Shown: in pieces, positions 22,289 to 34,552 of the stretch | Position numbering within the stretch: the first letter of the stretch is position 1 | Layout: each line of letters begins with the position of its first letter | NCBI GenBank assembly: GCA_965153355.1 | Contig: OZ231128.1 | Location: forward strand, 31,310,001 to 31,374,000 | Origin: Flaccisagitta enflata | Taxonomy: Eukaryota > Chaetognatha > Sagittoidea > Aphragmophora | DNA length: 64,000 nucleotides | Reading direction: 5' to 3' | Position numbers and translations under genes: made by a program | Notes under the pieces: model-generated | Seen by the model: only the letters and a program-made list of their open reading frames with translations | Database searches by the model: none | Told to the model about the DNA's origin: nothing

Positions 22289-22489
22289 AACGCACTGGCA
22301 CTGAGGACCAATCTGGATGGTTGAAACGTTCCCAGAGTCAGCTTGCTAGCTTCGCAACATAACAATAACGCGCTTGTTATTTATCAGTCAACGACGGCCA
22401 TTAGATCAACGACGACGATGTCTCGTGGCGTTAATCGTTTACACTCATGGACATATGAGAATAACAACACTACGCCATGGACAATCAGA

Positions 22490-23540
22490 TCAGGACGAAA
22501 CTTAAAAAAAAAAGAACGGAAAGAACCAGCGATGAGAAACAAAAACAACAAAACAAAAAAAAAACCAACAACAACAAAAACAACAACAAAAACTACAAAA
22601 ACAACCACAACAAAAACAACAACCACAACAAAATCAACAAGCTCAACAAAAACAACAACCACAACAAAAACAACAACCACAACAAAAACGACAACCACAA
22701 CAACAACAACACCAAACAACAACAACAACACCAACAACAACAACAACAAAAACAACAACAACCAACACCTAACACAACAACCAACACAACAAACAACAAC
22801 AACAACCAACAAAAAAACCCAACACAACAACAAAAAACAACGACACCAACAACAAAACAACAACAACCAACAACAAAACAACAACAACCAACAACAAAAC
22901 AATAACCAACAACCTACACAACAACCAACACAACAACCAACAACCTACACAACAACCAACACAACAACCAACAACCAACACAACAACCAACAACCAACAT
23001 CCAACACAACAACCAACAACAAAACAACAACCAACACCCAACACAACAACCAATAACACAACCAACAAAACAACCAACACAACAACCAACAACCTACACA
23101 ACAACCAACAACCAACAACAACAACCAACAAAAAGCAACCAACACAACAACAGCAACAACCAACACAACAAAAAACAACAACAACCAACACAACAACAAA
23201 AAACAAAAACAACCAACAACAAAAAACAAAAACAACCAACAACAAAAAACAAAAACAACCATCAACAAAAAACAAAAACAACCATCAACAAAAAACAACA
23301 ACCAACAACAAAAAACAACAACAACAACAACCAACACCAACAACCACAACCAACAACCATAACAACAACAACCACAGCAACAACCATAGCAATAACCACA
23401 GCAACAACCACAACAACCACAACCACAACCACAACAAAAACAACAACAACAAAACAACTACAGCAACAACAGCAACAAACCAACAACAAAACCAACAACA
23501 AAACCAACAACAAAACCAACAACAAAACCAACAACAACAT
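22490..23540. repeat. 1-kb C/A-only tract (CAA-rich)
   Basis: The + strand is almost purely A and C for about 1 kb (CAACAACAACCAACAC variants), with G and T nearly absent. It lies about 200 bp beyond the TTLL15 stop. All frames across it are low-complexity Asn/Gln/Thr or Val/Leu/Cys strings and are not credible genes. Confidence 0.9.
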
Positions 23541-23574
23541 GAAAAATTGTTAGCTTTGTTCCGCGTTGTCCATG

Positions 23575-24207
23575 TTAAAAAATCTCAGGATTATGTCAAA
23601 ATTGGGGGATTTTACCGTCCATCCCATACTAGACCAATTTTGACCCAAGGAATCCAAATCTGTAGTCAGAAATGGTCTCAGGTCAATATTTCGATCGGCT
23701 ACGGCTACATTTCTCAGGTCAAAATACTATATAAGGTCAAATTTTCAAAATTGGAAATTTGTCAATCTGATTGCAGATTCAAAATCTTTGGAAAAAACTA
23801 TTATAAGAAAGTATCTTTCTTTTTTTGAAATTCTGATTGGAACATAGTCAAAATTAGCGTTAAACATCAAAAATAGAGTAAAATTGCTCTTTTGTCTAAA
23901 TTCGGCCCAATTTCGATGGATAATGTTAATTTTGACTATGTTCTAATCAAAATTTTGAAAAAAGAAAGACACTTTCTTTACACAGTCTTTTGCAAGGATT
24001 TTGAATCTTCAATCAGATTGACAAATTTCCAATTTTGAAAATTTGACCTTATATAGTATTTTGACCTGAGAAATATAGCTGTAGCCTATCGAAATATTGA
24101 CCTGAGACCATTTTTGACTGCAAATTTGGATTCCTGAGGTCAAAATTGGTCTAGAATGGGATGGACAGTAAAATCCCACAATTTTGACATAATCCTGAGA
24201 TTTTTTA
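23575..24207. mobile_element. MULE-like foldback element with 9-bp target duplication
   Basis: A 633-bp near full-length palindrome. The ends TTAAAAAATCTCAGGATTA and its complement are flanked by TTGTCCATG on both sides (23,566-23,574 and 24,208-24,216). Nine-base duplications with long inverted repeats are characteristic of Mutator-like elements. The two similar open frames at 23,547 (+) and 24,215 (-) are the two arms, not genes. Confidence 0.8.
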
Positions 24208-24748
24208 TTGTCCATGTGATAGGAATTTCAACATGTATGTATGTACTTGAATACAGTGACTGACCGACGATAACCTCAAATTACAGACACGATTTAAAAT
24301 TATGAAATCCACAAAATGTGAGTGAGCAAGTTTATGTTCTACGGCATTTGTAATCTTCTTTTGCCCCCTAAGGATCTGCATATCTGTTCCACTTTGTGAA
24401 TTGTGAATCTCATCCAACCATTCCGTCCAATTAAATCTCACTATTGAAATTAAAGTAATTACATTAACATGACGATTTCGTGATTGTCGTGTATTTTGGA
24501 AACAAAAGACGAACAGTTGAAGACGGTAAAGGAATCACAGAGCAGCTATCTAGCAACATGAAAAAAAGACAAAAAAGATCTTTGGTCGCGATTTTGCATA
24601 GATATGAAATTCACAATTAAATAAATCTTTTGTAGCGTTTCCTGCAGCAGTTATGTTAAGAAAAGATCCAAATCTCTGGTGGGGTTTTTGGTTACGTCAG
24701 TGCGAATAAATCAGAAAATTAAGGTGAATGATGAGGCTGTGAGTATTT

Positions 24749-27700
24749 TCAACTTGTGGAGGATGTCACCATTTCCTGTTGCTTGCCGCTGCTGGAAGTG
24801 GTCGTTGTTCCCTTTTCCGGCGTTTTCTTGATGCAACAGAGCAATCTCAACAAGCCGAAGAACTCTTGACGAAACTGTTCGCCTATGAGATGTGAACATT
24901 TTCGAATTTTCCAAATTAAAGGCGCTATGTCTTAGAAGGTCAAGGTGGAAATCTAAAAGATTAAGGATAATGTTTGCAATTCTCCAAACGGAAGCTACCT
25001 AGTCAACTGGCATGTACCTGAGAGGCAGTAAAGGATGATGTTGATGCCGTGGTTGGTTTGACAGGCCATCATAGATGCAAAGAACTCCGGCGGAGGTCGC
25101 CCGGCATTGATTTTGTTCATGGCCACTTGAGTTCGGATGAGCGTGTTGCAGAATTCCAAGACCACGTACACGATACTCACGACGGAAACTGTCACTACAA
25201 TGCGCCGCACGCGCTGAGCACTCTTGTCGGAACTCGACAGCGGACTAAAAACAATTTTGTTTAAGACTGATGTCATGCTAAGCCAACCGTGGACGGGATG
25301 AAATTTGTCAATTTTACATGTTTGAAAATTGAACAAAACCATATGTCATCATGTAGCTCACCCATTCTTACATATGAATCCATACTTAGATTTTCTTAAG
25401 TAAGCTCATTTTTCATGCAAGTTAGGCTTAAATAGATATTGTTGGCAATTTTATTACTGGAAAATTTAGCTAAATACATTTAAGAAATCAATATGACAAT
25501 GAAATTCTTATTGATAACATTCAAGCATACATGTGTGATCAAGTTTCAAAAATTTTTTTGAATTTTTTTAGTTTCTTAAAAAAATCTCTATAAGTACCAT
25601 TTCTGGCTGGGTGGGCTGTTGGAAGGAAAAAATTTCCCCCATGCTCTTTTTTATACCAGTGACAAGGAATCTTTATAGGAAGCTTCATGCAAAATTTCAA
25701 CCAGATTGGTCAATCATTTTAGAAGTTATGCCATTTTTTCATTTTTTTATCTGGTAGGCTGGTTGGTCTGGTTGGATTGCTCAACATTCTCTAGGTCGCA
25801 TCAGAACTTAGGCAAATGAGTCTCTTGATCCAGATACCAACCATGCAAAATTTCATTGGGCTAACTCAAATAGTACCTGAGATATGCAAATTTGAATTTT
25901 GAGAAATTTTACCAGAATAAATCTTAAAAGGCGAATGTCACAATCTCTTTTTGACGAGAGAACCCGACTCACCACCACGTCAACAGTGTTACCCCAATGT
26001 CTATTGCATTGTGACAAGTTTTTATAGTTTGATGACCTTCCTAACTACCTGGATTACCTTGCCAAACCATTTTTTGTGACTACCCCTACCCCTAGGGGTA
26101 GTAAAAATTAGGTCAAATTGGCCATATTGGCATGTCCGGATTTTGTCCGGACAAGCAAATAACAAGCAAAACCTACCAAAAATAGATTATCTGATCATTT
26201 CTCAGCTTTTAATCAGTTATCATCATTTCGATGTGATGTACAAAAAAATTCATCCTACTGCGCAAATGCTAAGTTGTTCAAATATTGTATTATCATCAAA
26301 TTTTGATCCTTCTAATTTTTTTGCTATTTCATGGCAAAATCTGAGTATGCTGATTATCTTTTTTTAAAACACTATAAATTCTCAAAGTTAATCACTTTTC
26401 AGGTTTCTATCTAATAGAGGACTACTTGAAGGACATACGCTCCAAATTTCATGCCACTGTGACACCCCAATCCCGCGTAATGACACTTTTCTTCAAGCGT
26501 GATTATTCTGCACACCCCCATGCTCTTCTGTCACGCTCATGTCACACTTTAAGTCTGTCACTGTCACGCCATTGTGAAACTGATGATGGAAATTTGGATA
26601 ACACGATGAGAAAGGGCATGAAATTTTGCATATACACTGAAAATTTCAGGTCTTAACTCCCGGGCATTCAGCCATAATGAAATTTTCAATGTGATTGGTC
26701 AGTAAATTGTTGCAGAATAATCACGCTTCAAGATGAATCTTTGTAGTTAATTCTTTGTTATTGGCGCATGTATGCACTTACAGCAAAATGGTAAACCAAA
26801 AAAATCAGGAAATGCCCATATCTTGGAAACCCTTTGAGAGAGACAAAAGATTTTTTGCAAGGATCAATACTGTACTGAAACTATTACGAACAGAGCAATT
26901 GGTGCATCTGGGACACATCTAACCAACCCAACCAGCCCAACCAGCCTACCACCCAAAAATTTTTAAAAATGGCATAACTTTTAAAATATTTGTCCAATTT
27001 GGCTGAAATTTTGCACAGTGGTTCTTTCAGAGAATGCCTACTTAAATTAATCGTTGCCGAAAGATTCAGTAAATTTTTGCCAACTGGCCCAACCAGCCAA
27101 AAAAGCTGCTTATAGAGAATTTTCAAAAAAAATTGAAGTCTCAATTTTTTTCAGCAGAATCAGGTCTGATTGAATTCTTGAACTGTGATTTAGTAAAATA
27201 TTCCCATTTTTTTGGTTTTGCGGACTTTAACAACTCAATTTTTGCTTATTTTCGATCATTATTTGTTGCATTTCAGCCTAATTTACATGAAAATCAAGGA
27301 TCAGTAATAAAATTCAGTTTTTGAACCATGTTCATATTGACATGAGCTATCTGATTATGAATGTTTTTGACAAATTTTCTCAATTTTGAAATTGACCTAT
27401 TTGGCCATCTCTCAAAAAGGAGATTATAGAAACAGCCAAAAGCATCGCGCATTTGTGTGAGAAGCGCTGTGTGGAAACAAAGAATTAACTATGAAGCTTG
27501 GTCGGCGAGCGTTACTATTCAATTCTTATTTTGGTAGTGATTGTCTTTGGAATTTCACTGCGACCAAGCGATTTGGAGTTAAGAGTTGAAATTTTAGGTG
27601 CAAGTACAGAATTTGATTTTCTTTCTCATCATGTAGATGAATTTTTCGTCAGTTATGTTACTATGCCGTGGCATAGTATGAATCATAGTGTGACACAAGT

Positions 27701-30700
27701 GTGACAGCTACAACAAGGAGCACCTCTGAATTGTAACGCTCCAGGAAAATGATTATTTTTCTAGAATCTAGAATGAAATGGAAAAAATCCTTGAAAACCG
27801 GAGGAAAGGTTCTTCAACTAGTCCTTAATACAATGGAAAAAGAAAAAATGCCTAATGTTTGAATAAAGATAGGCCTACGAAAAAAACTGTCTACCTAACT
27901 CATTTTTAATAAAAAATGACAGAAAAATGAAGGGGAAGAGTATCACAATTCAAATTCATTTTTTGTCATCTCACAGTTAAAATATTGAATTCAAAGTTTC
28001 TACACATATCAATGGATTGATAGTGATTGCTTACAAGCTATTGGATGACCCCCATTGACATTTTTTGATTATTTAAACTTGCGTTTTTCTTGCAGGGACA
28101 TAATCGGGACAGGCCCAAATTGACCCTTCTACCCCTGATTTGGACCCCATAGGGGCAGTTGGTGTGGCAAAAATTGGTTTAGTATGGCACACCAGATAGT
28201 TAGGTATGTCACCCAACCTTTGTGACCTTATGCAATTCAGCAGAAGAAGCGATGACACTTCTACAATGGTTGGCAGTCAGGGTTTCTCGCGCGCATGACG
28301 AAACTCGGAATTAGTCTTAAAATGAGTCTAGCGATAGCTCGATCCTGAAGGATTGTCTCTACAGACCGTGCCAAACGTTAATATGGATAATGTTGTAATG
28401 GCATCTTATTGACTGATTGAGCAATTACTGTGCATTTGATTAAGGGGCTGATTGTTTCATTTTAACCGATGTATAAATATTGATTTCAGAAGCTTGAATT
28501 GATCTTGAAGAATTGTTTTTGGCCAAAAGGTTACTTAAAACTATCTCAATCAATAGGGAGCCTACAGTGTTTAGTATTGCAGTTCGATTTAGGAAGAAGG
28601 TCACCCACCTGATTTTAGCTCTTTTGATGGACGCAGACAAAAGGCTCCTTATAATTGCAATGTTGCAACCGACTATGACAAGCATTGGCAGGTAAAAGAA
28701 AATCGCCACGGTGAGCCAAGGATACACTTTTTCGTTGGCATGTTTTAGCCGTTCGACTGCGAAGCAATCATTCTGACAGTGCAAAGTCAAGGAAAACGAT
28801 TTAAAATTGTGAATCTCAACGCGATCTTGATAGAAGTCGCGATACTCGCGATACGGCATTGGAAAAGCTGATTTTACTGCATATCAACTGATCAGTACTG
28901 ATTGACCCATTGTTATGAAAGTCGGACAACATTAGTACTCGCAATATAACAAGGACAAGTCTTTGGAGCTCTTAATGGTGTTTAATCCGGACCCATCACA
29001 ACTATCCTTAAAATTTCTTGTACTTCTGGTATTGTATTGTATTGGTATTTATGGTATTGTATCGTCACCCGAGATCTATATTCGCATTCATCTATCGAGA
29101 AATCCTATTTGATTGGTTTATGTTGTAACTAACTCTGTTTTCTTATTTTACTTGTCCCCCACTATCTTAAGCATAGATGAGTACTACAGTACCTTGACGG
29201 GATCGTAATCAAGGAAGAACAGTGACGGAATGTGGAAAGCAAGGACAACAAATACGAGCGTGCCAACGAAAAAAAATCCCGAACGCTGTTTCCCAAAACC
29301 GAATGATGATGCCCATAGAGGATGTGAGATCAGAATTGCTCGTTCGAAAGTCAGACCTGTAGATTTAGGGGCAAAATGTCTTAGCTGATATGAACGCGGA
29401 GACAAAGCTCATGCTTATGTCACAGTGCAAACGAAGGCAAAAATTAGACAACCATATATGTTTATAACCTGCTTTACTTTTAAATTGTAAAAAATTTCAG
29501 TATATTTTGTTTTTTTATTTTTCTTATTCTTCTACAAAATGCTTATCGGGAAAAAAACTGATTCAGTCTTCGTCTTTTTGTCATATTGGAGAGAAACAGG
29601 GTCTTCATTTTCTTATGCGAAAGTTGCGCATCTTAACATGGCGAACTAGCCCTCCACTGAAACTGATAGGGTAAGTAAATTGGATAATGCTCTCTCATTT
29701 GGCGCCAAGCAGAATGCTATACAACAAATATTCTTCGCGCTATGATTTTTTAAAGATTCATTTACGAAAAATTTGAATGGAATTTTTTCCGATTTTTTTT
29801 TATTTTGTGTAGGCTCAATAAAGGAGTTTATTCATGTTTACTTGAGCATGCAAATACAAAAAAAAGTATATGAGCACAGCTGCTCATCTGTGAGGGCGTT
29901 TTTGAGAATTTTAGCTCATTTAGCTCACTTAGCTCCATCTATTCTTTCCGATTTCAAATACAATAAATAAAATTACATTTTTACACTTGTTTAAGAAAGC
30001 AAATAAAAAAAAACATGTCAGTGAGCAGAGCTGCTCATCCATGAGGGTGCTTTGAGTATTCTAGCTCATTTAGCTAATTTATCTTGCTCTTTTTCTGTAA
30101 TCTAAAATAGGATGAATAAATTAATATTTTGATTTAGGCATGCAAATACGAGAAAGCATGTTAGTGAGCAAAGCTGGTTGTGTGGTTGAATTATTTTGAA
30201 TATTTTAGCTCATCTAGCTTATTTGGTTCAGCTCTATTTTTCTCTGATTTTCAGTGCAATCAATACATACAATTGCTTTCTATTTCATCTAACAAATAAA
30301 AAAGAATTCAGTGACTGAAGACAAAAGCATGGTGAAAAGTGACTAATGCTTACGACTTTTTTCCTCACAGCGACAGCCGTCATTACTGGTAATTAAAAAC
30401 AAACCAAGAAACTTGATATTGTATTGGTGAGAGACAGAAACAATCACTTATTTGCAAGAATTTCTTGAAAATAATTGCAAGAATTTAAGAAGCAGTTGGG
30501 TGAAATTCTAAGACTCTTCAAATGCAATTTTCTTGCCTTTTTGAGAATATAGCCCTATTCTTTTACGTTTTTAGAACGAGGGTATATTATTGAAAATGCA
30601 AATTTATCAAATTAGAAGTCGGTTTAGAATTTCAATCAAGATTTAAATCTATAATTTCTGCATCATTTATTTTCTTTTTTTTATATTTGAATAAGATATC

Positions 30701-31280
30701 AATTATCTTTTATGCAAAAATATCATTAATAAAAGTAAATCTTTTTTTAATTTTGAAAATCATTATTTTATGATATTAAAAGTTGTCCCAAAAAATGCGT
30801 TGACTCATTAAATTTTGTCTTCGTTTGCACTGTGACTTATGCAATATACGCAATGATTATGGAAGTTGACACAGTTTTTCTCCTGACATACCAGCGATAA
30901 GCCAATTTGCCTGTGCCTCGGGGTACATAAGAAAAAATGGTCGAGTTACGCAGTACCAGTGTGACGTGAAGTAATAAGTGAGCAACAGAAAAGCCTGCGC
31001 CCACAAAACCATTGAGTCGGCGATAGCGAGAGCTGCCAAAAACACGCTGAAGGAGCTTCCTCGTACTTTTGGTCTCAGAGCCACGGCCAGTGAAAGCATG
31101 TTACCTACAGATCAGAAAAGGCATCACGTCAGAGTAGGGTTAGACAAGTAGAGTTCCATTGTTGAGTTTACTGTCAGTTCCGAAAGGAACCTTACCAATG
31201 GTGCCAAGCGCCGCCATGAAAGTCCCATATCCGGAGAAATGGGCGAGGTCAGTCAACGTTTCTGTTGCGTTAGGATCCAT
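24749..31280 (-). CDS. Class A (rhodopsin-like) GPCR, peptide-receptor type
   Basis: Seven-transmembrane receptor of about 360 residues. Exons on the minus strand are 31280-31196, 31104-30892, 29356-29193, about 28867-28609, 25244-25018 and 24882-24749. Seen in order: MDPNATETLT with an N-glycosylation site; NMLSLAVAL (TM1); SVFLAALAIADSMVLW (TM2); conserved Cys and LTFERAILISHPLW at the TM3/loop 2 boundary; CQNDCF in loop 2; WLTVAIFFYLPMLVIVGCNI (TM5); RRIVVTVSVVSIVYVVLEFC (TM6); NHGINIILYCLSG (TM7), then EQFRQEF and a Ser/Thr-rich tail. The layout resembles invertebrate FMRFamide/neuropeptide receptors, but the ligand is unknown. ERA replaces DRY, and TM6 lacks CWxP. The exon 3/4 junction does not join in phase with the obvious splice sites, so that boundary is uncertain. 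Confidence 0.82.
25245..28608. other. GPCR intron 4 with dispersed satellite-like units
   Basis: 3.4 kb of AT-rich intron. Segments 25,590-25,800 (inverted) and 26,900-27,110 carry diverged units of the ~162-bp family (GGCATAACTT, CCAATTTGGCTGAAATTTTG, CCAACCAGCCTACCACCC). Nothing else coding was recognised. Confidence 0.6.
29840..30290. repeat. Three-unit ~155-bp tandem repeat in GPCR intron 2
   Basis: Three diverged units sharing GCATGCAAATAC, GTGAGCAGAGCTGCTCATC and TTTTAGCTCATTTAGCT. The rest of intron 2 (29,357-30,891) is AT-rich with nothing recognised. Confidence 0.7.
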
Positions 31281-31340
31281 GATGACAAATGTCACGCAGA
31301 ATTTCTTTTGACGATTTTTCTTCTGCCATTGCCTCTTGGT

Positions 31341-31350
31341 CTTATATACT
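31341..31350 (-). promoter_or_regulatory. Candidate TATA box of the GPCR gene
   Basis: The minus strand reads AGTATATAAG about 60 bp upstream of the GPCR start codon (31,280-31,278), a suitable spacing for a core promoter and a short leader. Confidence 0.45.
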
Positions 31351-32404
31351 ATTCCCCGCACCCCGTATCACTTTTCGGGAGCTTTAAAATTTTCTCGAGG
31401 CGATCAAGTATCGCGATATCGGGGGATACCATCGTGACGGTTGACCAGGATTTTTGTAGATTTACAGATCGGTCCGGGCGGGAAATCCGGTCTAAGGGTT
31501 TGATCACTCGTATCAAACGGATAAGGTTTGTTTATCTAATATAATTCTGGGGGTGGTGTCATTTGTCGATTGATAATTTGATACCAAGCTACAATTTCGT
31601 TTCAACTCAGAGGAGTACATTCCGATCTCATGCCGCTTTCCTGCCCGCGCCAGATGGTCGCTTAGTGTGTCTCTCTTTCCAATTCCTACAAGGGCGGAGC
31701 ATGCGATGGCATTGGTTCTTCATAACCTCAGGGTAGAATGAGAATCAAGGGTTGAGACACTTCGTTGTTTTTCCCTAACTCGATGAAGATTTGTAGTCGA
31801 GCGCTACGCGACCCTGTACCCCGCATTGATGGCCCGTCGGTCAGTTGTTAACCCTCATTGGTGTTTGAGGTATTTGGCCACAAAAACCGGGCCCAAAGGC
31901 CCTTTGACTTCCCTCGGAGCCCCTACCCAACCCACTCAACAATTCTCTAGTAAGCCAGCAGTCATTCTATTTAAGGACATGTGCATGGCTTGGCATGCCT
32001 GAGTAAGACCGATTGACTCTTACTTCAAGATTACATCCTTTCTACGTTTTTCGAACATGTTATATTCCCACTAGTGAAACGTAACGTTGCTTTTGTCTTT
32101 GCCGTTGGGGTTCCTCATCATGTAGCATCCTTTACTACTAAGGAAAGGATTTACAAAAAAAAAAGGAAAAAAAAAAAGAGGGAAAAAAGAGGGTGAAAGA
32201 GAAACACATTCACCAACAGAAATACAAGGATTTACAAAAGGGTTTACAAGAGAGAAGAGGGAGGGGGAGAGACACGCACACCGGCAGAAAGACGCACATT
32301 AAAAGACAGAAAATCGGTGGTGGGTGACAACCAGAAAGAAATGAAGCTTGTAAAGGAATAAGCAGAGAAAGAGACTGAGGGAGACAGAGAGAGGGGGAGA
32401 GGAA

Positions 32405-32409
<5 letters not shown>

Positions 32410-32464
<55 letters not shown>

Positions 32465-33310
32465 TGAAATGAATGAAATGAATGAAATGAATGAAATGAA
32501 TGAAATGAATGGAATGAAATGAAATGAATGAAATGAATGGAATGAAATGAAATGAATGAAATGAATACATGAAATGAATGAAATGAATGAAATGAATGAA
32601 TAAAATGAATGAATGAATGAATGAATGAATGAAATGAATGAATGAATGAATGAAATGAATGAAATAAATGAAATGAATAAGTGAAATGAATGAAATGAAT
32701 GAAATGAATCAGTGAAATGAATGAAATGAATGAATGAATGAAATGAATGAAATGAATGAATGAATGAATGAATGAAATGAATGAATGAAATGAATGAATG
32801 AAATGAATGAATTAAATGAATGAATGAAATGAATGAAATGAATGAAATGAATGAAATGAATGAAATGAAAGAAATGAATGAAATGAAAGAAATGAATGGA
32901 TTAAGTGTCAGATGGAATGAAATGAATGAATGAATAGAATGAATGACATGAATAAATAATGAATGAATGAATGAATGAAATGAATGAATGAATGAATGAA
33001 ATGAATGAATGAAATGAATGAATGAAATGAATGAATGAAATGAATGGATGAAATTAATGGATGGAATGAAATGAATGAATGAATGAATGAAATGAATGAA
33101 ATGAATGAAATGAATGAAATGAATGAAATGAACGAAATGAATGAAATGAATGAACGAAATGAACGAATGAACGAAATGAATGAATGAATGAATGAATGAA
33201 ATGAATTTTAGTGAATGAAATGAATTTTAGTGAATGAAATGAATTTTAGTGAATGAAATGAATTTTAGTGATTGAAATGAATTTTAGTGATTGAAATGAA
33301 TTTTAGTGAT
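32410..33310. repeat. (GA)n and (GAAT/GAAAT)n microsatellite block
   Basis: A 50-bp GA run followed by about 850 bp of interleaved GAAT and GAAAT units, with a short terminal array of TTTTAGTGAATGAAATGAA. A separate pure TGAA tract lies at 33,691-33,773. Confidence 0.95.
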
Positions 33311-34077
33311 TGAAATGGACGAAATGAGTTTTCAATTGATTTCAAACATTTTCAGCGAGTTTTCATTCAAGCGTGACCGACCGATGGACAGACGGACAGA
33401 GGTGCTATGGCGCATATGGGAATCATCCTAGCATATTTCTGAATCGTTTCAAGTGATTTTGGCTTCTTTTCAAGATTTTCAACTCGAGCGTGACCGACCA
33501 ACCGACCGACCAACCGACCAACCAACAGACAGAGCTAGTTATAGAGGTGCTATGGCGCACCTAAAAAGCAGAGAGAGAGACCTTGATTCTTGACGCGATC
33601 TATTCATCCGCAATCTGAAAATGTCATATGTGAATAGGTTTAGAAAATGACCTCTTTTCCGACTGAAGACAGAACAAGGTCGAGTTATGGTCAATGAATG
33701 AATGAATGAATGAATGAATGAATGAATGAATGAATGAATGAATGAATGAATGAATGAATGAATGAATGAATTATTGTATGAAGGTAAATGGGTATGAGAA
33801 GTAAAAGTTCTGTTCAACGCTGTTTTAACGTTTTCATGACGGACTGACGGACAGACCGACGGTCCAACATGACCACCTTTAGAACGCAGTGTTCTTTCTT
33901 CAATCTCGTCAGCTGCCTTCTTGCTCAATTCGATTTCGATAATAGCAAAATGAGGTTTACTCTGATACAAACTGTCTTTTATGGATTTTTTGATCGATCA
34001 TACTCTTCGCCATTACCAATAAGATTACCCAAGTCCAATTTCATTCGAACAAGGCCAAGTAGGCCAATAAGCTCATA

Positions 34078-34173
34078 AGGTGCGACGTGTGGATCGTCGA
34101 ACGAATGCGTTATAGACAGACCGACCTACCGACCAACGGACAGAGCCAGTAATAGAGGTGCTTTGTCGCACCT
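34078..34173. mobile_element. Minimal hairpin-ended repeat
   Basis: 5' AGGTGCGAC (34,078-34,086) and 3' GTCGCACCT (34,165-34,173) are exact complements. The 3' copy is preceded by AATAGAGGTGC, forming a hairpin, and followed by AAAAAG. Related 3' ends occur at 33,543-33,561 (GGTGCTATGGCGCACC) and 34,453-34,472 (AGTCGC..GCGACT). Confidence 0.55.
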
Positions 34174-34552
34174 AAAAAGAATTTATGCTGTGTCCCACTT
34201 GGGTGCTTCACATAGCAAAAGTTGGGAGTATCCCTTCACCCTACTTAGGTAAACCCGTAGTCACCGTATCGTTGCTGACGGGTGTGCAGAGGCGCCCACC
34301 CTCCGCCCCCCCCCCTTCTCCACATGTGCACACAACTGTAGCATCTTAAAAAGAGATTTTACACTTTCAACTCAAGCGTGGCGTACTCACAGACGGACGG
34401 ACGGACGGACGGACGGACGACCTACCGACCTACCGACCGACACGGCAAGGTGTAGAGTCGCCTGTCCGCGACTAAAAATTTGGAAAAAATTTAACTTTTA
34501 CAGTACCAAATCATAAAAACTGATTGTGCGACATCGTGTGGTAATGTTTTAG

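Larger units (their letters stand above)
31351..34552. other. GPCR-DMTF1 spacer and DMTF1 upstream region
   Basis: 31,351-32,400 shows nothing recognisable. 32,410-33,310 is microsatellite: (GA)n, then GAATGAAAT-type repeats ending in GAATTTTAGTGAATGAAAT units. 33,352-34,490 holds several short GACC/GGAC-containing repeats with hairpin ends. The first coding exon of DMTF1 copy B was not found here. Confidence 0.6.

Noticed and set aside
22343-23540. Asn/Gln/Thr- and Val/Leu/Cys-rich frames in the C/A tract
   Set aside because: Low-complexity sequence open in several frames on both strands.
23547-24215. Two similar 68-93-codon frames on opposite strands
   Set aside because: They are the two arms of one foldback element, so similarity reflects the palindrome.
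33869-34078. Missing N-terminal exon of DMTF1 copy B
   Set aside because: The 69-codon frame has no resemblance to DMTF1 and lies among hairpin-ended repeats.
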